NCBI GenBank assembly: GCA_004151065.3
Contig: NWUY0305027718.1
Span: 2,875-13,063, forward strand
DNA length: 10,189 bases
Reading direction: 5' to 3'
DNA from: Larix sibirica
Lineage: Eukaryota > Streptophyta > Pinopsida > Pinales > Pinaceae
Positions 1 to 8,530 of the stretch are shown piece by piece. The position numbers were made by a program, and so were the translations under genes. The notes beneath the pieces were generated by a model. It saw only the letters and a program-made list of their open reading frames with translations, was not told where the DNA came from and did not search any database. The stretch's first letter is position 1. Every line of letters begins with the position of its first letter.

Positions 1-444
1 AACAACAACTGGATGAAGGCATCCCTCTTCGCGGGGAGCTCCCACATCTTGTTATTAAGACTCCTCATCAAACTAGAAACCTGAGGCATCTTCACAGGTG
101 CTCAGTTAATTCCATGATGAGCTCCTTGCTTATAGGGCAAGACTACATTTCCTATGCCGGGAAACAATGGCCTTCCTCTCCAGTACATAGCACTCTGCAC
201 ACCACTGTATCACTTCAGGAAAAGGTATGGTTAATGGGAGAATCATTTTAATGAGTCTGGAAGCTGATGCATTAAAAATATCATTCCCGCTTTTTGCTTG
301 CTCTTTGGCATCATGGGTTATCTGATGTAGGTTGGGGAAAGAGGAGAGGAGGTCATAAACATCAAAGAGCTTGTCGTTGAGGTGGTTGTCTAGACTGTTG
401 GTCAAGGACGTGGAAGCGACCTCAGGGGCAAGCTCAGAGGCCAT
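1..444 (-). pseudogene. 5' part of an unidentified gene, frame broken, runs off the left edge
   Basis: A minus-strand frame opens at an ATG (complement of 442-444) in a good plant context (GCATGGCC) and runs 104 codons to a TAA at 130-132. The peptide begins MASELAPEVAST and contains LSSFPNLHQITHDAKEQ and PEVIQWCAECYVLERK. It has no signal peptide or membrane segment, and I recognise no domain. Past about position 165, coding character moves to another frame that stays open to the window edge except for one TGA (102-104); its last part reads SLMRSLNNKMWELPAKRDAF. No convincing splice donor and acceptor pair joins the two frames: the GT at 'AAATGTAGTC' is weak, and the AG sites tried give immediate stops. 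A frameshifted pseudogene is therefore the simplest reading. A real gene with an unseen intron or a sequencing error is the alternative. The clean leader and TATA-like box upstream argue that the 5' end is, or recently was, a genuine gene. Confidence 0.5.
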
Positions 445-585
445 GCTAACGTAGGGGTATGAAGGGAATGTGGAATCTAAATTGTTTCGGGAGCCTCGGA
501 GTAGACAAGTGCAGAGGATAATGATTGGAGAGATTTAGAGTTGGATGAAGAGTCCGTAAATGGCTTCTCTGGGAAGGTATTTATT
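445..585 (-). promoter_or_regulatory. putative core promoter and 5' leader of the left gene
   Basis: Read on the minus strand, a TATA-like AATAAATA (complement of 578-585) lies about 134 bp upstream of the ATG at 444. A CT-rich stretch with CTCTAAATCTCTCC and CTCCGAGGCTCCCG follows it. Plant transcription usually starts about 30 bp downstream of the TATA box, which would put the start near 545-550 and give a leader of about 100 nt. This is inferred from motif and composition only. Confidence 0.35.
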
Positions 586-790
586 GGGGAATGTTTGAAA
601 AAGGCAGAAATAAATGCAGGAATTACATGGAGAGCTGGGATTAGCTTGCAGGTTAAGGGGTAGATGGCTTCTTAAATGATGGGGGTGCTTACACGCAAAT
701 GATGGTGGTAATGACCGTTTAAGTACGGATTAAGGTAAGGCAAGGGGGGAGGAATGCGATGCACTAGAAAGTGATGAGCTATAAACAAAG

Positions 791-950
791 GTGGTTTCAG
801 TGTCCAGATAGAACTGTTTAAGGAAACCACCTTTTGGGTCCTGACTCAACGAAAGGCCGCCATGTGTAGACAACGGTCTTCATTCAAGAGTGACTTTCGA
901 GTGCTAAAGTTCGAGCAGTTTGGGCATCTTGAAACAATGACTGTCGTTGA
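791..950 (+). repeat. diverged direct repeat, copy 1, with 12-bp hairpin
   Basis: Positions 791-932 align without gaps to 1077-1218 (offset 286) at roughly 64% identity by hand count; the match becomes gapped and fades by about 950. Both copies start with GTGGTTTCAG and share CTGA, GGTTT and GCATC blocks at matching spacing. In this copy AAAGGTGGTTTC (787-798) pairs perfectly with GAAACCACCTTT (823-834) across a 24-nt loop. A GCN4/AP-1-like TGACTCA is at 842-848. The copy lies upstream of the left gene and could be old promoter duplication or a decayed mobile element. Confidence 0.5.
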
Positions 951-1076
951 TCCTGCATCCTAACCTCCTTGGGATGAGCGCACTTGTCAGTGTGATTTTT
1001 GTGTGTGGATCCCACTTCTGCCTTCAATCAACTGCCCAGCGGCTTGTGGTTAGGGAAACCACTATAGCTGCTTCTT

Positions 1077-1236
1077 GTGGTTTCAGGGGACCGAAAATAT
1101 GGTTTAGGAAAACCATTTTTCGCTCCCTGATTGATTACGAGGCTGACACGTGTTACTATCGGTTTTCCATCAGGGGTGCCCTAAGAGTTTTAAATCCTGG
1201 GCTCTTTCCGCATCCTGACTGGAGCTCGTTCGTCGA
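1077..1236 (+). repeat. diverged direct repeat, copy 2, with hairpin and G-box
   Basis: This is the partner of the 791-950 segment. Its first ten bases (GTGGTTTCAG) are identical, and GTGGTTTC (1077-1084) pairs with GAAACCAC at 1055-1062, so a similar but shorter hairpin flanks this copy too. It contains a perfect ACACGTGT (1146-1153), the G-box/ABRE core bound by plant bZIP and bHLH factors; the matching site in copy 1 is degraded (CCATGTGT). An overlapping 113-codon plus-strand ORF (947-1288) and a 60-codon minus ORF (1170-1352) have no recognisable content and span the repeat, so I do not call them genes. Confidence 0.45.
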
Positions 1237-1289
1237 TGATTTCCCTTTGATTTTTTCGATATACCCGCCAGCTCATGCAGCTCTATGAA

Positions 1290-4059
1290 GGAGAGTTCAT
1301 CCATAATATAGAATTTTTTGCTTAGTGGTGGTGGTATATTTTTGCAACGCAACTGGGCTTCCTGTGACTGCTTCCAATAACGATAATAATACTAACAGAT
1401 TAGTTATTAGAATGGGTGTTGTTAATTGTTGATAAGAGTATTTGTTGACAAATTCATAATAACATCTAACTACTTAACATTTTTATAAGTAGAGATGTGG
1501 ATTTTTAATTATTGTGTTGCTTTTCAATATGATAGTAGACTAGTTTGAGGAAGAAGAAGATGACTTCAATATGAATTAGATGCTAGTATCTATTGCAACA
1601 CAACATACAAACTATGTGAAGTTCAATTTATCATGAAGAGATTCTATGCCAATCAAAGAATCATGTCTCGGATTGTCATCACCAATGTTTGACACAACAT
1701 AGTATACTAGAGAATCGACATGTCATGTTCAACACGGAGCATAACTCAACTTAATGCAATTGACAAAAGTCAACAATAATCAAATCCAACATTAACATCA
1801 CATAACAAAAAAGAGCAATTGATAAACCAAAGAAAAAATTATAATAAAATGATACAATGATATAGGAAGAAAAAAGTTGACACATCAAACCCAAACAAAC
1901 ATTAATACCACATAAACTTGGGAATAGGGAGTTGGTGTAGGTTAATGTGTGATCGTATATAAACACAATGACAAAGAGGCACAAAAAATATTTTTGTACA
2001 ACTGTTAGAACAAACTAAAAAAACAAATTTAACAAATAAGAAATTAGTTTTGGTAACTAGAAGCATGATAAAGTCATCTATTGCAATTTAAAAAACCATT
2101 AAATATAAGAAAATGCAATATAATGTGTTCAAGAATATTTCAAAGGAAAAAATGAACAAGTAATAATGGAACTGAAATTGTCATACGTTGTTAGCTTGGG
2201 AGAAAATGAATAAACAAGACACATAGGGCTAGATAGATGAAATGGAAAGCATAATGAAAGTTAGTTTGAGAATGTTTTTTGGAATTCTTTAAGTTGTAAC
2301 CTTTTAGGATATGGAGGAAGAACTTGAAATCCTGATCATTTGTATAAATATAGTGAAGCTTTAGTTGCATTTTTTAATAGACATTACCTTGGAAAAAATT
2401 ATCATCCAACCAAGCAACCAAATGAGAGCAAGTTTCATTTAATACTAATAACCTTATGGCACTAATATGAAAATCTATGAGACAAAACTACTGACAACTC
2501 TTGGGAATCTTATCGATTATTGATGATTATGTTAGGCACTACTATTATATGATATATCATTTTACTAAACTCCAACTAGTAGGGTAAAGAAAATTATAGG
2601 GTCCTATTATAGCTCAAATCGACACTTCTATGTACATGATGACACCTAAGTGTCTTGATTGTTAAAAAAACTTAGGACTTATAAAATATGGAAGAGCTTA
2701 TTATTTGACTCCATGTGATGGCCCTCATTCGTAAAATGAGATTCCAAGTCATTTTCCCTTCAAAATGTCAAATTTGCAACCTCAAATGAACCCCATGCAC
2801 CGTTTGCAATAGAAAGGTGTTATGCTAGTTTCTCTTGAGCAGAGTCTGTGGGCCTAAAACAATCATAATAAAAAAAAATCAAAAAATGAGGCAAGTTATG
2901 ATAGTTGTATTACTTTAAGGCTTGGTTGTAACTCTCTAAATTGTATGGTAACCATCTGAAACTATCTCCATCACTCATAAAAGGAGATGAGATGAACCAC
3001 CAAAAGGAGACACCCATTCATATCATCGCAATGGATAAATCTCATTGCAAATATGATTCATCCACTCCCCGCATTCCTCATTGACCCATGTCTATGAGAA
3101 TCCATTCCATAAGTCTTGGAGCCACTCATCTTGTGTGATCTATACCTCAAGCACATTTAGAAGCCTACTTGGTTGGAAGTGGGATTGTGAAGGAATCAAG
3201 AGAAAAGGAACCTGGTCAAATATCTCGAAAGGTTCCAAGAAGTGAAAAGGTAACTATTGTATATTGTTTCATTGCATCAATATAGATTTGACATCTGTCC
3301 CTCCCCCAAAAAGAAGTGTTCAATGATTAATTGGTGATTATTTGGAGATTCATTTGTAATTAAGAAGAATATTGGTTCATGATGGATCCCACCTTTCATT
3401 GCAAAATGTGTGCCAAAGCCATCCTTTTTCAGCCAAAATATTTTGAGGAAGGGTGATTGGCATTTTTTTAGGTTGGATATAAACACTTAGGAGCATATTG
3501 AAAGAGTTCAAGAGGAGCAGCGAGGAATGACATTTGTAAAAAGGTGCACTTCTTCTTCTCCCTCTCTCTCATATTTTCTTATGTGTGGTAGAAAACCCCT
3601 TTATTAAGTATAATTAACCTATAAAGCTAATCCTTGAGTCAGTATTTATCCAATTCGACCTATTGGTGACCTCACCCGAGTCATATGATCAAAATTTGTA
3701 CAATGATTATGACTCAATTTATTTGTGGGTTTGAAAGAGCAATATTGTCCAAATAGTTAAATGATCTTACAAAACCTAATGCACCACCAAGCTAATATAC
3801 TCTTCACCTTTTGAAAGACATTGTACATACATAAGACATATAGTTATCATTTTGATAAAAACAGGTAAAATGAGACATGGAGATCCCATCAACAGACTCA
3901 TCTCCATACGTGCATTTTCATAACATATAATATAAACCTTCTTAAGCAAAGGTCATATTCAATGAACTTCCATACAACCTCCTTTTAGTGACTTATGATG
4001 TGAGTAGCCTTCCATAAAAGTTTTTAATGTCATACTTTATGAGTTGCATAATGCTTATG
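1290..4059. other. AT-rich spacer without recognisable genes
   Basis: All six frames are closed at short intervals. The longest ORFs (minus 1751-1984 and minus 3277-3486) are low-complexity, phenylalanine- and leucine-rich products of AT-rich DNA. Small features only: a GACAC/GTGTC palindrome near 2639-2654 and a CT-rich patch at 3546-3571. A TTGGTGACC motif at 3664-3672 resembles a retrotransposon primer-binding region, but no LTR pair was seen. Nothing here supports a gene. Confidence 0.6.
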
Positions 4060-4155
4060 AATATCTTAATGGAGACTATAACAAATGAGGTAATATCAAT
4101 GCTCGTCAATATCTTAGTGGTGATTATAACTAATGAGGTAGTATCAATGCATGTA
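4060..4155 (+). repeat. 48-bp tandem duplication, two copies
   Basis: Positions 4060-4107 and 4108-4155 are adjacent copies at offset 48, sharing AATATCTTA, ACTATAAC/ATTATAAC, AATGAGGTA and TATCAATGC. About 40 of 48 bases agree, and most differences are at the 3' end. No frame is conserved, so this looks like a simple slippage duplication. Confidence 0.75.
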
Positions 4156-4623
4156 ATTAGAACATGTGGAAGTTAATACTTCAATGACTAAGCATGTAAT
4201 GTGTATTGGTATTGGTTAATGGAAAATATCATATAGAGATAAGAAAAATAGGAGATCTACTTTTAAATATGTTCTTATAATACTCATTTTATCAATGTTC
4301 ATTTGCTCTTTCAAAAGTAATTGCTAGTTATTAGTTATTTTGGATAGTTAGTGTCATTTTATCATTAATTCATTTGCTTGATTTTCATGCCTACTCATCA
4401 ATAACACTTGTTGTGTCTAGTTATGGTAACATCTAACATGTGCCCAACATATTATTATCTTGGTGTTATCGTGCCTTGAACATGTACTTTCAAATGTTGT
4501 TCATTATGAGTGCTACCCCACTATCAATGTTGTGGTTTAATAAATTTTATAACGCCTTCAACAACATTTATAGAAGTTTCAATTCATGTATGAGTGAGGT
4601 GGGAAGGATGTTTTCATAGAGGT
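4156..4623. other. AT-rich spacer, nothing recognised
   Basis: Stops occur in all frames. There is local redundancy such as TAGTTATTAGTTATT near 4325. No gene, clear hairpin or repeat boundary was seen. Confidence 0.5.
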
Positions 4624-5288
4624 ATATTTAAGTTAGTATAATTATAATGGTTCATTATATTACAAGAGTCTCATACAAATTTGGCCATGTAGAAGAAAAA
4701 TGACAATAAGAAATTATAGCAATCAAGAACATATTTTGTGTGATATATCTAACGACAAAGTTTTGGTGCTTAACAAGGCCTTTCGAGGTACATGCATGAA
4801 TAGTATACAACAATGTCATGTGGGCCAATAGAAAGACCTCCATTTGTAGTATCTAGTGTAATGGAGGTTGTGAAGAGATTGTTGATGCAACATCCTAGGG
4901 AGGCACAAAAACTAAGCGAGGCACATATTCGACACATGAAAAAGTCAATAATAAAATATTTAAGTTAGTATAATTATAATGGTTCATTATATTACAAGTG
5001 TCTCATACAAATTCGGCCATGTAAAAGAAAAATGACAATAAGAAATTATAGCGATCAAGAACATATTTTGTGTGATATATCTAACGACAAAGTTTTGGTG
5101 CTTAACAAGGCCTTTCGAGGCACATGCATGAATAGTATACAACAATGTCATGTGGGCCAATAGAAAGACCTCCATTTGTAGTATCTAGTGTAATAAAGGT
5201 TGTGAAGAGATTGTTGATGCAACATCCCAGGGAGGCACAAAAACTAAGCGAGGCACATATTTGACACATGAAAAAGTCAATAATAAAA
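4624..5288 (+). repeat. 332-bp tandem duplication, two copies about 97% identical
   Basis: Copy 1 is 4624-4955 and copy 2 is 4956-5287/5288. The copies share ATATTTAAGTTAG at their starts and GTCAATAATAAAA at their ends. I count nine substitutions and no indels; eight are transitions (for example TACATGC/CACATGC, CATCCTAG/CATCCCAG and TATTCGAC/TATTTGAC). The junction falls in ATAAAATATT, and the short A/T-rich identity at the edges could have seeded unequal exchange or slippage. Each copy carries the same 62-codon minus-strand ORF (4655-4843 and 4987-5175), with two amino-acid differences. That ORF is hydrophobic and AT-driven and shows no sign of being a gene. Confidence 0.9.
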
Positions 5289-5361
5289 CGATTCTCACAA
5301 GGATGTAGAAAAGGGTTTTTTGTTGAATTGTGGAAGAATATAGTTGTAAGTCAATATAATA

Positions 5362-5370
5362 GTAATATAT
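5362..5370 (+). repeat. left target-site duplication of the MITE
   Basis: GTAATATAT here matches GTAATACAT at 5520-5528 in eight of nine positions and directly abuts the palindromic element. Nine-base duplications are typical of Mutator-like (MULE) transposition. Confidence 0.6.
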
Positions 5371-5519
5371 GGCGAACACTATTCATCTTGTTGCAGGTCA
5401 TTTAATGTAGTTGTAGCAGGTCCATTAACCGTTGGATCTCAAATTGCTTGAGATCCAACGGTCAACAGACCTACTGCAGCTGCATTAAATGGTCTGCAGC
5501 AAGCTGAATAGTGTTTATC
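5371..5519. mobile_element. 149-bp palindromic MITE, Mutator-like by target-site length
   Basis: The whole segment folds on itself. The left arm (5371-5442) pairs with the right arm (5448-5519) around a 5-nt loop at 5443-5447. The inner 14 bp are perfect (CCGTTGGATCTCAA against TTGAGATCCAACGG), and near the ends AACACTATTCA pairs with TGAATAGTGTT. About 56 of 72 pairs match by hand count. It has no coding capacity, so it would depend on transposase supplied elsewhere. The near-perfect 9-bp flanking duplication points to a MULE-type element; an 8-bp reading (hAT family) with slightly shifted ends cannot be excluded. Family membership is inferred. Confidence 0.75.
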
Positions 5520-5528
5520 GTAATACAT
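5520..5528 (+). repeat. right target-site duplication of the MITE
   Basis: GTAATACAT, one mismatch from the left copy at 5362-5370. The single C/T difference fits decay after insertion. Confidence 0.6.
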
Positions 5529-6265
5529 CTTCCCAAGTTAACAATTTGTCACCTAATCTACCCTCCCTTCTGCATGTAGTTTTTTTCATAGTTTTATTTA
5601 CCAATGTTCCTTGTGCCAAGGTTAAATATGTCCAAAGGCCATTGTTGCATGCAACCACCATCATAGTGGTGACACTTGACATAGAATCAATAAAAAACTA
5701 TTCTACTTTACATTAATAAAAGCTTATTTCATTTCAATAACTATTGGTTCGTTGTAGGATAATTGGAGAACAGATTATTTTAAAATGATCTTATATGCCA
5801 TCAAAGTGTGCAATCAGGTTGTAATATACCTTAGAGGAAAATATTGCTAGTGGATCATGGTATGGCAATTATAATAGGATTTGTTTTACATATGATAATT
5901 ATTGATTATGTGCATAGGTACAACATCTCAACAAAAGTTCCAGCATTCACTTAGAACTATTACATATATACAACCAAATTCAAAAGTAGTCAAAAATCCG
6001 ACTAGCCACATACATGTATGAAATCCACATTTCACTTATTGATGATTTTATTGATGATTTAATTTAATAGAAGAGATTGAAATATACCTCATTTGAAAAT
6101 CATAAGACTATATTATGTATTGGTTTACCATATTTATAAAGATAATAATCATTCGTCTTTTATTTTTAGGATTATTTCAAGAATTAACCATTATTATATT
6201 AATATTATGAATGTAGAGAAAGAATAAATAGAATATGAGTAAGATTTAAAATTATTTTTGATTGA
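5529..6265. other. AT-rich spacer, nothing recognised
   Basis: The only long ORF (plus 5489-5716) starts inside the MITE arm and has no recognisable domain. Small features are a CACCA/TGGTG inverted repeat near 5658-5673 and a TTGATGATTT doublet near 6038-6060. Confidence 0.5.
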
Positions 6266-6275
6266 CTAAGTGTTT
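6266..6275 (+). repeat. target-site duplication of the retroposed insert, left copy
   Basis: CTAAGTGTTT is identical to 7478-7487 and lies immediately beyond the outer end of the poly(A) tract of the insert (minus strand). On the minus strand it reads AAACACTTAG; the A-rich start fits cleavage by a LINE endonuclease. Confidence 0.65.
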
Positions 6276-6302
6276 TTTTTCTTTTTTTTCTTTTTTTTTT
6301 TT
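6276..6302 (-). other. poly(A) tail of the retroposed insert
   Basis: On the + strand this is a run of T interrupted by C at 6281 and 6290. On the minus strand it is an A tract directly 3' of the UTR-like sequence and directly 5' of the AAACACTTAG repeat. A plain microsatellite is the alternative, but its exact fit against the flanking repeat favours a tail. Confidence 0.6.
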
Positions 6303-6588
6303 GTAATTTAACACTTACATTATATCATAATAATAATTACATAGAGATATAGTTTATCTAGGATACTCATTGGAAAAAACAACCCATGTAAATAGTCTTT
6401 TGAACAGAAAATATATTAACAAAAAGCTCCCTGAAACTTCTATTAGACTCTATAAATAAGACTGGACTCCATATAAAAATGGTGGCTGCTAGCAGAGCTA
6501 AGAATTGAGCTAAACCAAACAACTGTAACAAAACTGATTATCCAGCAAGACCAAAACATATTTAGTAGAAGCAAAAGAAAAGAAACTA

Positions 6589-7130
6589 CTGAGAGGGACC
6601 GAGATCCATTTGCGGTTTGGTCTAAGGTGGTTCCAGAGTGTTTGCATCAAGGATCGATGCTTCGCATTTGGTACCACTTGTGTCGGTCATTGCTCGACCA
6701 TATTTCTTCACAAATACTTCATTGTTCATCGTCTATTCCTATTCCTTCACCATATGAGGGTTGTTGACTCGAGCATTGTCTTCTGCAGGCTGAATCTCAT
6801 TCGTCATCTCTGCCTCTGGTCCCCAACGGACCACACCGTCCTCTCCAATGACCGCGAGTAGGGGCGATGGAAGGTCGAATAGTTCGATGATACCCATGCA
6901 CCAGTCGATAATAGTTTTCGTGTGGTATGCAAGGACCTGAATTCATGTCTTTGAGTCTTCTTCAAACTCCCTAATGTCATCCTGGATCTCCAGCAACACA
7001 TCTATCATCACATCTAGGTGACGAGCAATTCCTCCATTGTGAGGTTCCTGCGAGCATTCCTATCGACCTCTATCCCATCTGTTGGGGGCCCTATGGTGCT
7101 CCCGAACCATGTTTCATTGTCCCTCACCAT
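6589..7130 (-). pseudogene. broken coding-like remnant inside the retroposed insert
   Basis: On the minus strand one frame is open from an ATG at 7130 to a TAG at 7014-7016, giving MVRDNETWFGSTIGPPTDG and then RNARRNLTMEELL. Character then shifts to another frame, open from 7059: RHLDVMIDVLLEIQDDIREF, a TGA at 6943-6945, then YHTKTIIDWCMGIIELFDL, VVRWGPEAEMTNEIQPAED and NNPHMVKE. Stops follow at 6739-6741 and 6733-6735, then KKYGRAMTDTSGTKCEA, a TAG at 6622-6624 and a final TAG at 6586-6588. The peptides are acidic and protein-like, with no transmembrane segment. I recognise no family; a retroelement gag-like protein or a plant gene of unknown function are both possible. Coding evidence is only moderate, since ORFs of similar length occur on the other strand. 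Confidence 0.4.
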
Positions 7131-7477
7131 TCACCAACACACAAACAAGACACAGACTATCCTTCCAGGTTTACAATGGCATAGAGAGATCGCCAGATCT
7201 CAAGACCTCCAGAGCAAGACGGGAAAGAATGATCCTATAGACCTCGTTTAGGGCGACTTTAAGCCATAATTATGAACCGATTTTTGCATTAACCACGCCA
7301 CGATGATTCCTATGCAAACAAGTCATTTCAGAGCTTAGAGGGAGAGGAGAATGAATTCCACACCATTCACGAAGTTGTCAACACCATTGTGTTAGCCGTC
7401 GTTTCGGCTTGTGCGCAAATACCTAAGTTGGCTTCATTAATGCCTGTCATATCCTTATTTATCACCCCATCCGGGAG

Positions 7478-7487
7478 CTAAGTGTTT
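7478..7487 (+). repeat. target-site duplication of the retroposed insert, right copy
   Basis: CTAAGTGTTT is identical to 6266-6275 and marks the 5' boundary of the insert. Minus-strand insert sequence begins CTCCCGGATGGGG just inside it. Confidence 0.65.
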
Positions 7488-7689
7488 GTTTCTTAGGACG
7501 TAAGGAAACAAGTTAATGGTTCAAGACCCATAGGCATTTGATAGGAGTGCAAGTATGCCCCACAGGTGGGATGGTTTTCCTTGAATAAGGATGATGAGTC
7601 AACTAGCATTTTAGAATAGCAACCAATGATAGTTGTCCTCGCTACCAATTTGACAATTGATTTATGATAGGTTTTTCCATCTTCCAAAA
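7488..7689. other. spacer with one unsupported minus-strand ORF
   Basis: A 64-codon minus ORF (7493-7687) reads MEDGKTYHKSIVKLVART at its start and PTCGAYLHSYQMPMG further on. It has no recognised domain, no promoter and no splice context. It lies just outside the retroposed insert and is followed in frame by two stops. I leave it uncalled. Confidence 0.3.
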
Positions 7690-8420
7690 AAATTGATTAT
7701 AAGTGCAAACCTATTGATTTAATGTGCATGCACAGTAGAGCAATAAAGTTGATATTTTTAGAAGCAATACCTAAAATGACTTATGATTTACAATAAGGTT
7801 GAATAGATAATATGAAGTGCATAGTAGTAACAAGATAACCAACCATATAATTCACAAAAATTTATAATAATTCAATTATATTATATATAAAATTTGATCA
7901 TTTGCAGTAAAAGATTGCAGAAAAGCTTCTAAACATGACAAGAGACTATATAGCTATACATTTCAATATAGTAGGGATGTTCAACATAGTTGCTAAAATT
8001 TATAGTTTCCTAATTTATATCAACAATGTAATTGCAATGTTGGTGTGCAGAAAATTCAAACCTATGAAAGAAAAATAGATGCACTTTTTTTTTTTAAGTA
8101 TAATGCTTACAATTGTCTCTAAATTACAATTTCATAGTTCAAAAATTTCTTTGAGTTTACCATTTAACTTTCTAACAACTCAAGCATATAAAGATCTACA
8201 ATATGCAAACAATTCAGACCTACAAGAGAAGAGTAGATGAACTTCTACTTTTTTTTATAGGAATATGCTTGTTAGGCCTCTAATTTACAATATGATTTAA
8301 GATAGGAAGCAAATAGTAATAATAAGACAACCAGTTGGACTAATTCACAAATTTTGTTAAGTTGTACAATATCTTTTCAACAACTCAAGCATATTACATA
8401 ACTTTGATCATGTTGCCCCT
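7690..8420 (+). repeat. degenerate AT-rich repeat cluster
   Basis: Several blocks recur at differing offsets. TGCAGAAAATTCAAACCTA (8046-8064) matches TGCAAACAATTCAGACCTA at 8204 (offset 158), and both are followed by an A/G-rich stretch, a TAGATG block, a T-run and GCTT. AACAACTCAAGCATAT at 8174 recurs at 8379 (offset 205; the A/T just 5' differ). GCATAGTAGTAACAAG at 7819 resembles GCAAATAGTAATAATAAG at 8309, and TAATTCACAAA at 7848 recurs at 8341. The offsets are not constant, so this is an old, rearranged repeat and not a clean tandem array. No coding is seen. Confidence 0.55.
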
Positions 8421-8530
8421 CCTTTTAATTTAGAGTTTGTAGTCTCTCAAAAGTCTGTTTTTTTACCCTTAGTTTTTCTTAGAAAATATTCAAGAAAAGT
8501 TGCCTTTTGGCTAAGGCAAATCTTCAAGTC

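Larger units (their letters stand above)
6276..7477 (-). mobile_element. retroposed insert, probable processed pseudogene, with poly(A) tail
   Basis: Three features coincide. First, perfect 10-bp direct repeats flank the block (6266-6275 and 7478-7487). Second, a minus-strand poly(A) tract of 27 nt with two interruptions (T-run on + at 6276-6302) abuts one repeat exactly. Third, the part from about 6600 to 7477 is visibly GC-richer than its surroundings, while 6303-6590 reads on the minus strand like a plant 3' UTR, T-rich with AT-rich sequence just before the tail. This is the pattern left by target-primed reverse transcription of a polyadenylated RNA. No reverse transcriptase or endonuclease motif is visible, so it is not a recognisable LINE coding region. 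It could be a processed pseudogene, a non-autonomous retroelement, or a 5'-truncated LINE 3' end. The parent gene was not recognised. Confidence 0.6.

Noticed and set aside
947-1288. 113-codon plus-strand ORF
   Set aside because: It crosses the edge of the diverged repeat, has no recognisable domain, and its codons look like chance in a locally GC-richer stretch.
3663-3681. TTGGTGACC motif resembling a retrotransposon primer-binding region
   Set aside because: No matching LTR pair, polypurine tract or internal coding domain was found; a nine-base match is weak.
4655-5175. Two nearly identical 62-codon minus-strand ORFs as a duplicated gene
   Set aside because: Their similarity is fully explained by the DNA-level tandem duplication; the peptide is AT-driven with no domain, and no promoter was seen.
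5185-5716. Apparent inverted similarity between 5185-5290 and 5590-5690 around the MITE, and the ORFs there
   Set aside because: Only short blocks such as GTTGCAT match, with shifting gaps. It is not convincing without a scored alignment, and both ORFs run into the MITE arms.
6451-6488. CTC-TATAAATA followed about 25 bp later by an ATG, looking like a plus-strand promoter
   Set aside because: It lies in the UTR-like 3' part of the minus-strand retroposed insert, and the ATG opens only about nine codons before a stop.
6610-7251. Plus-strand ORFs of 83 and 77 codons inside the insert
   Set aside because: They oppose the strand given by the poly(A) tail, are Cys/Phe/His-rich or low in recognisable content, and overlap better minus-strand peptides.
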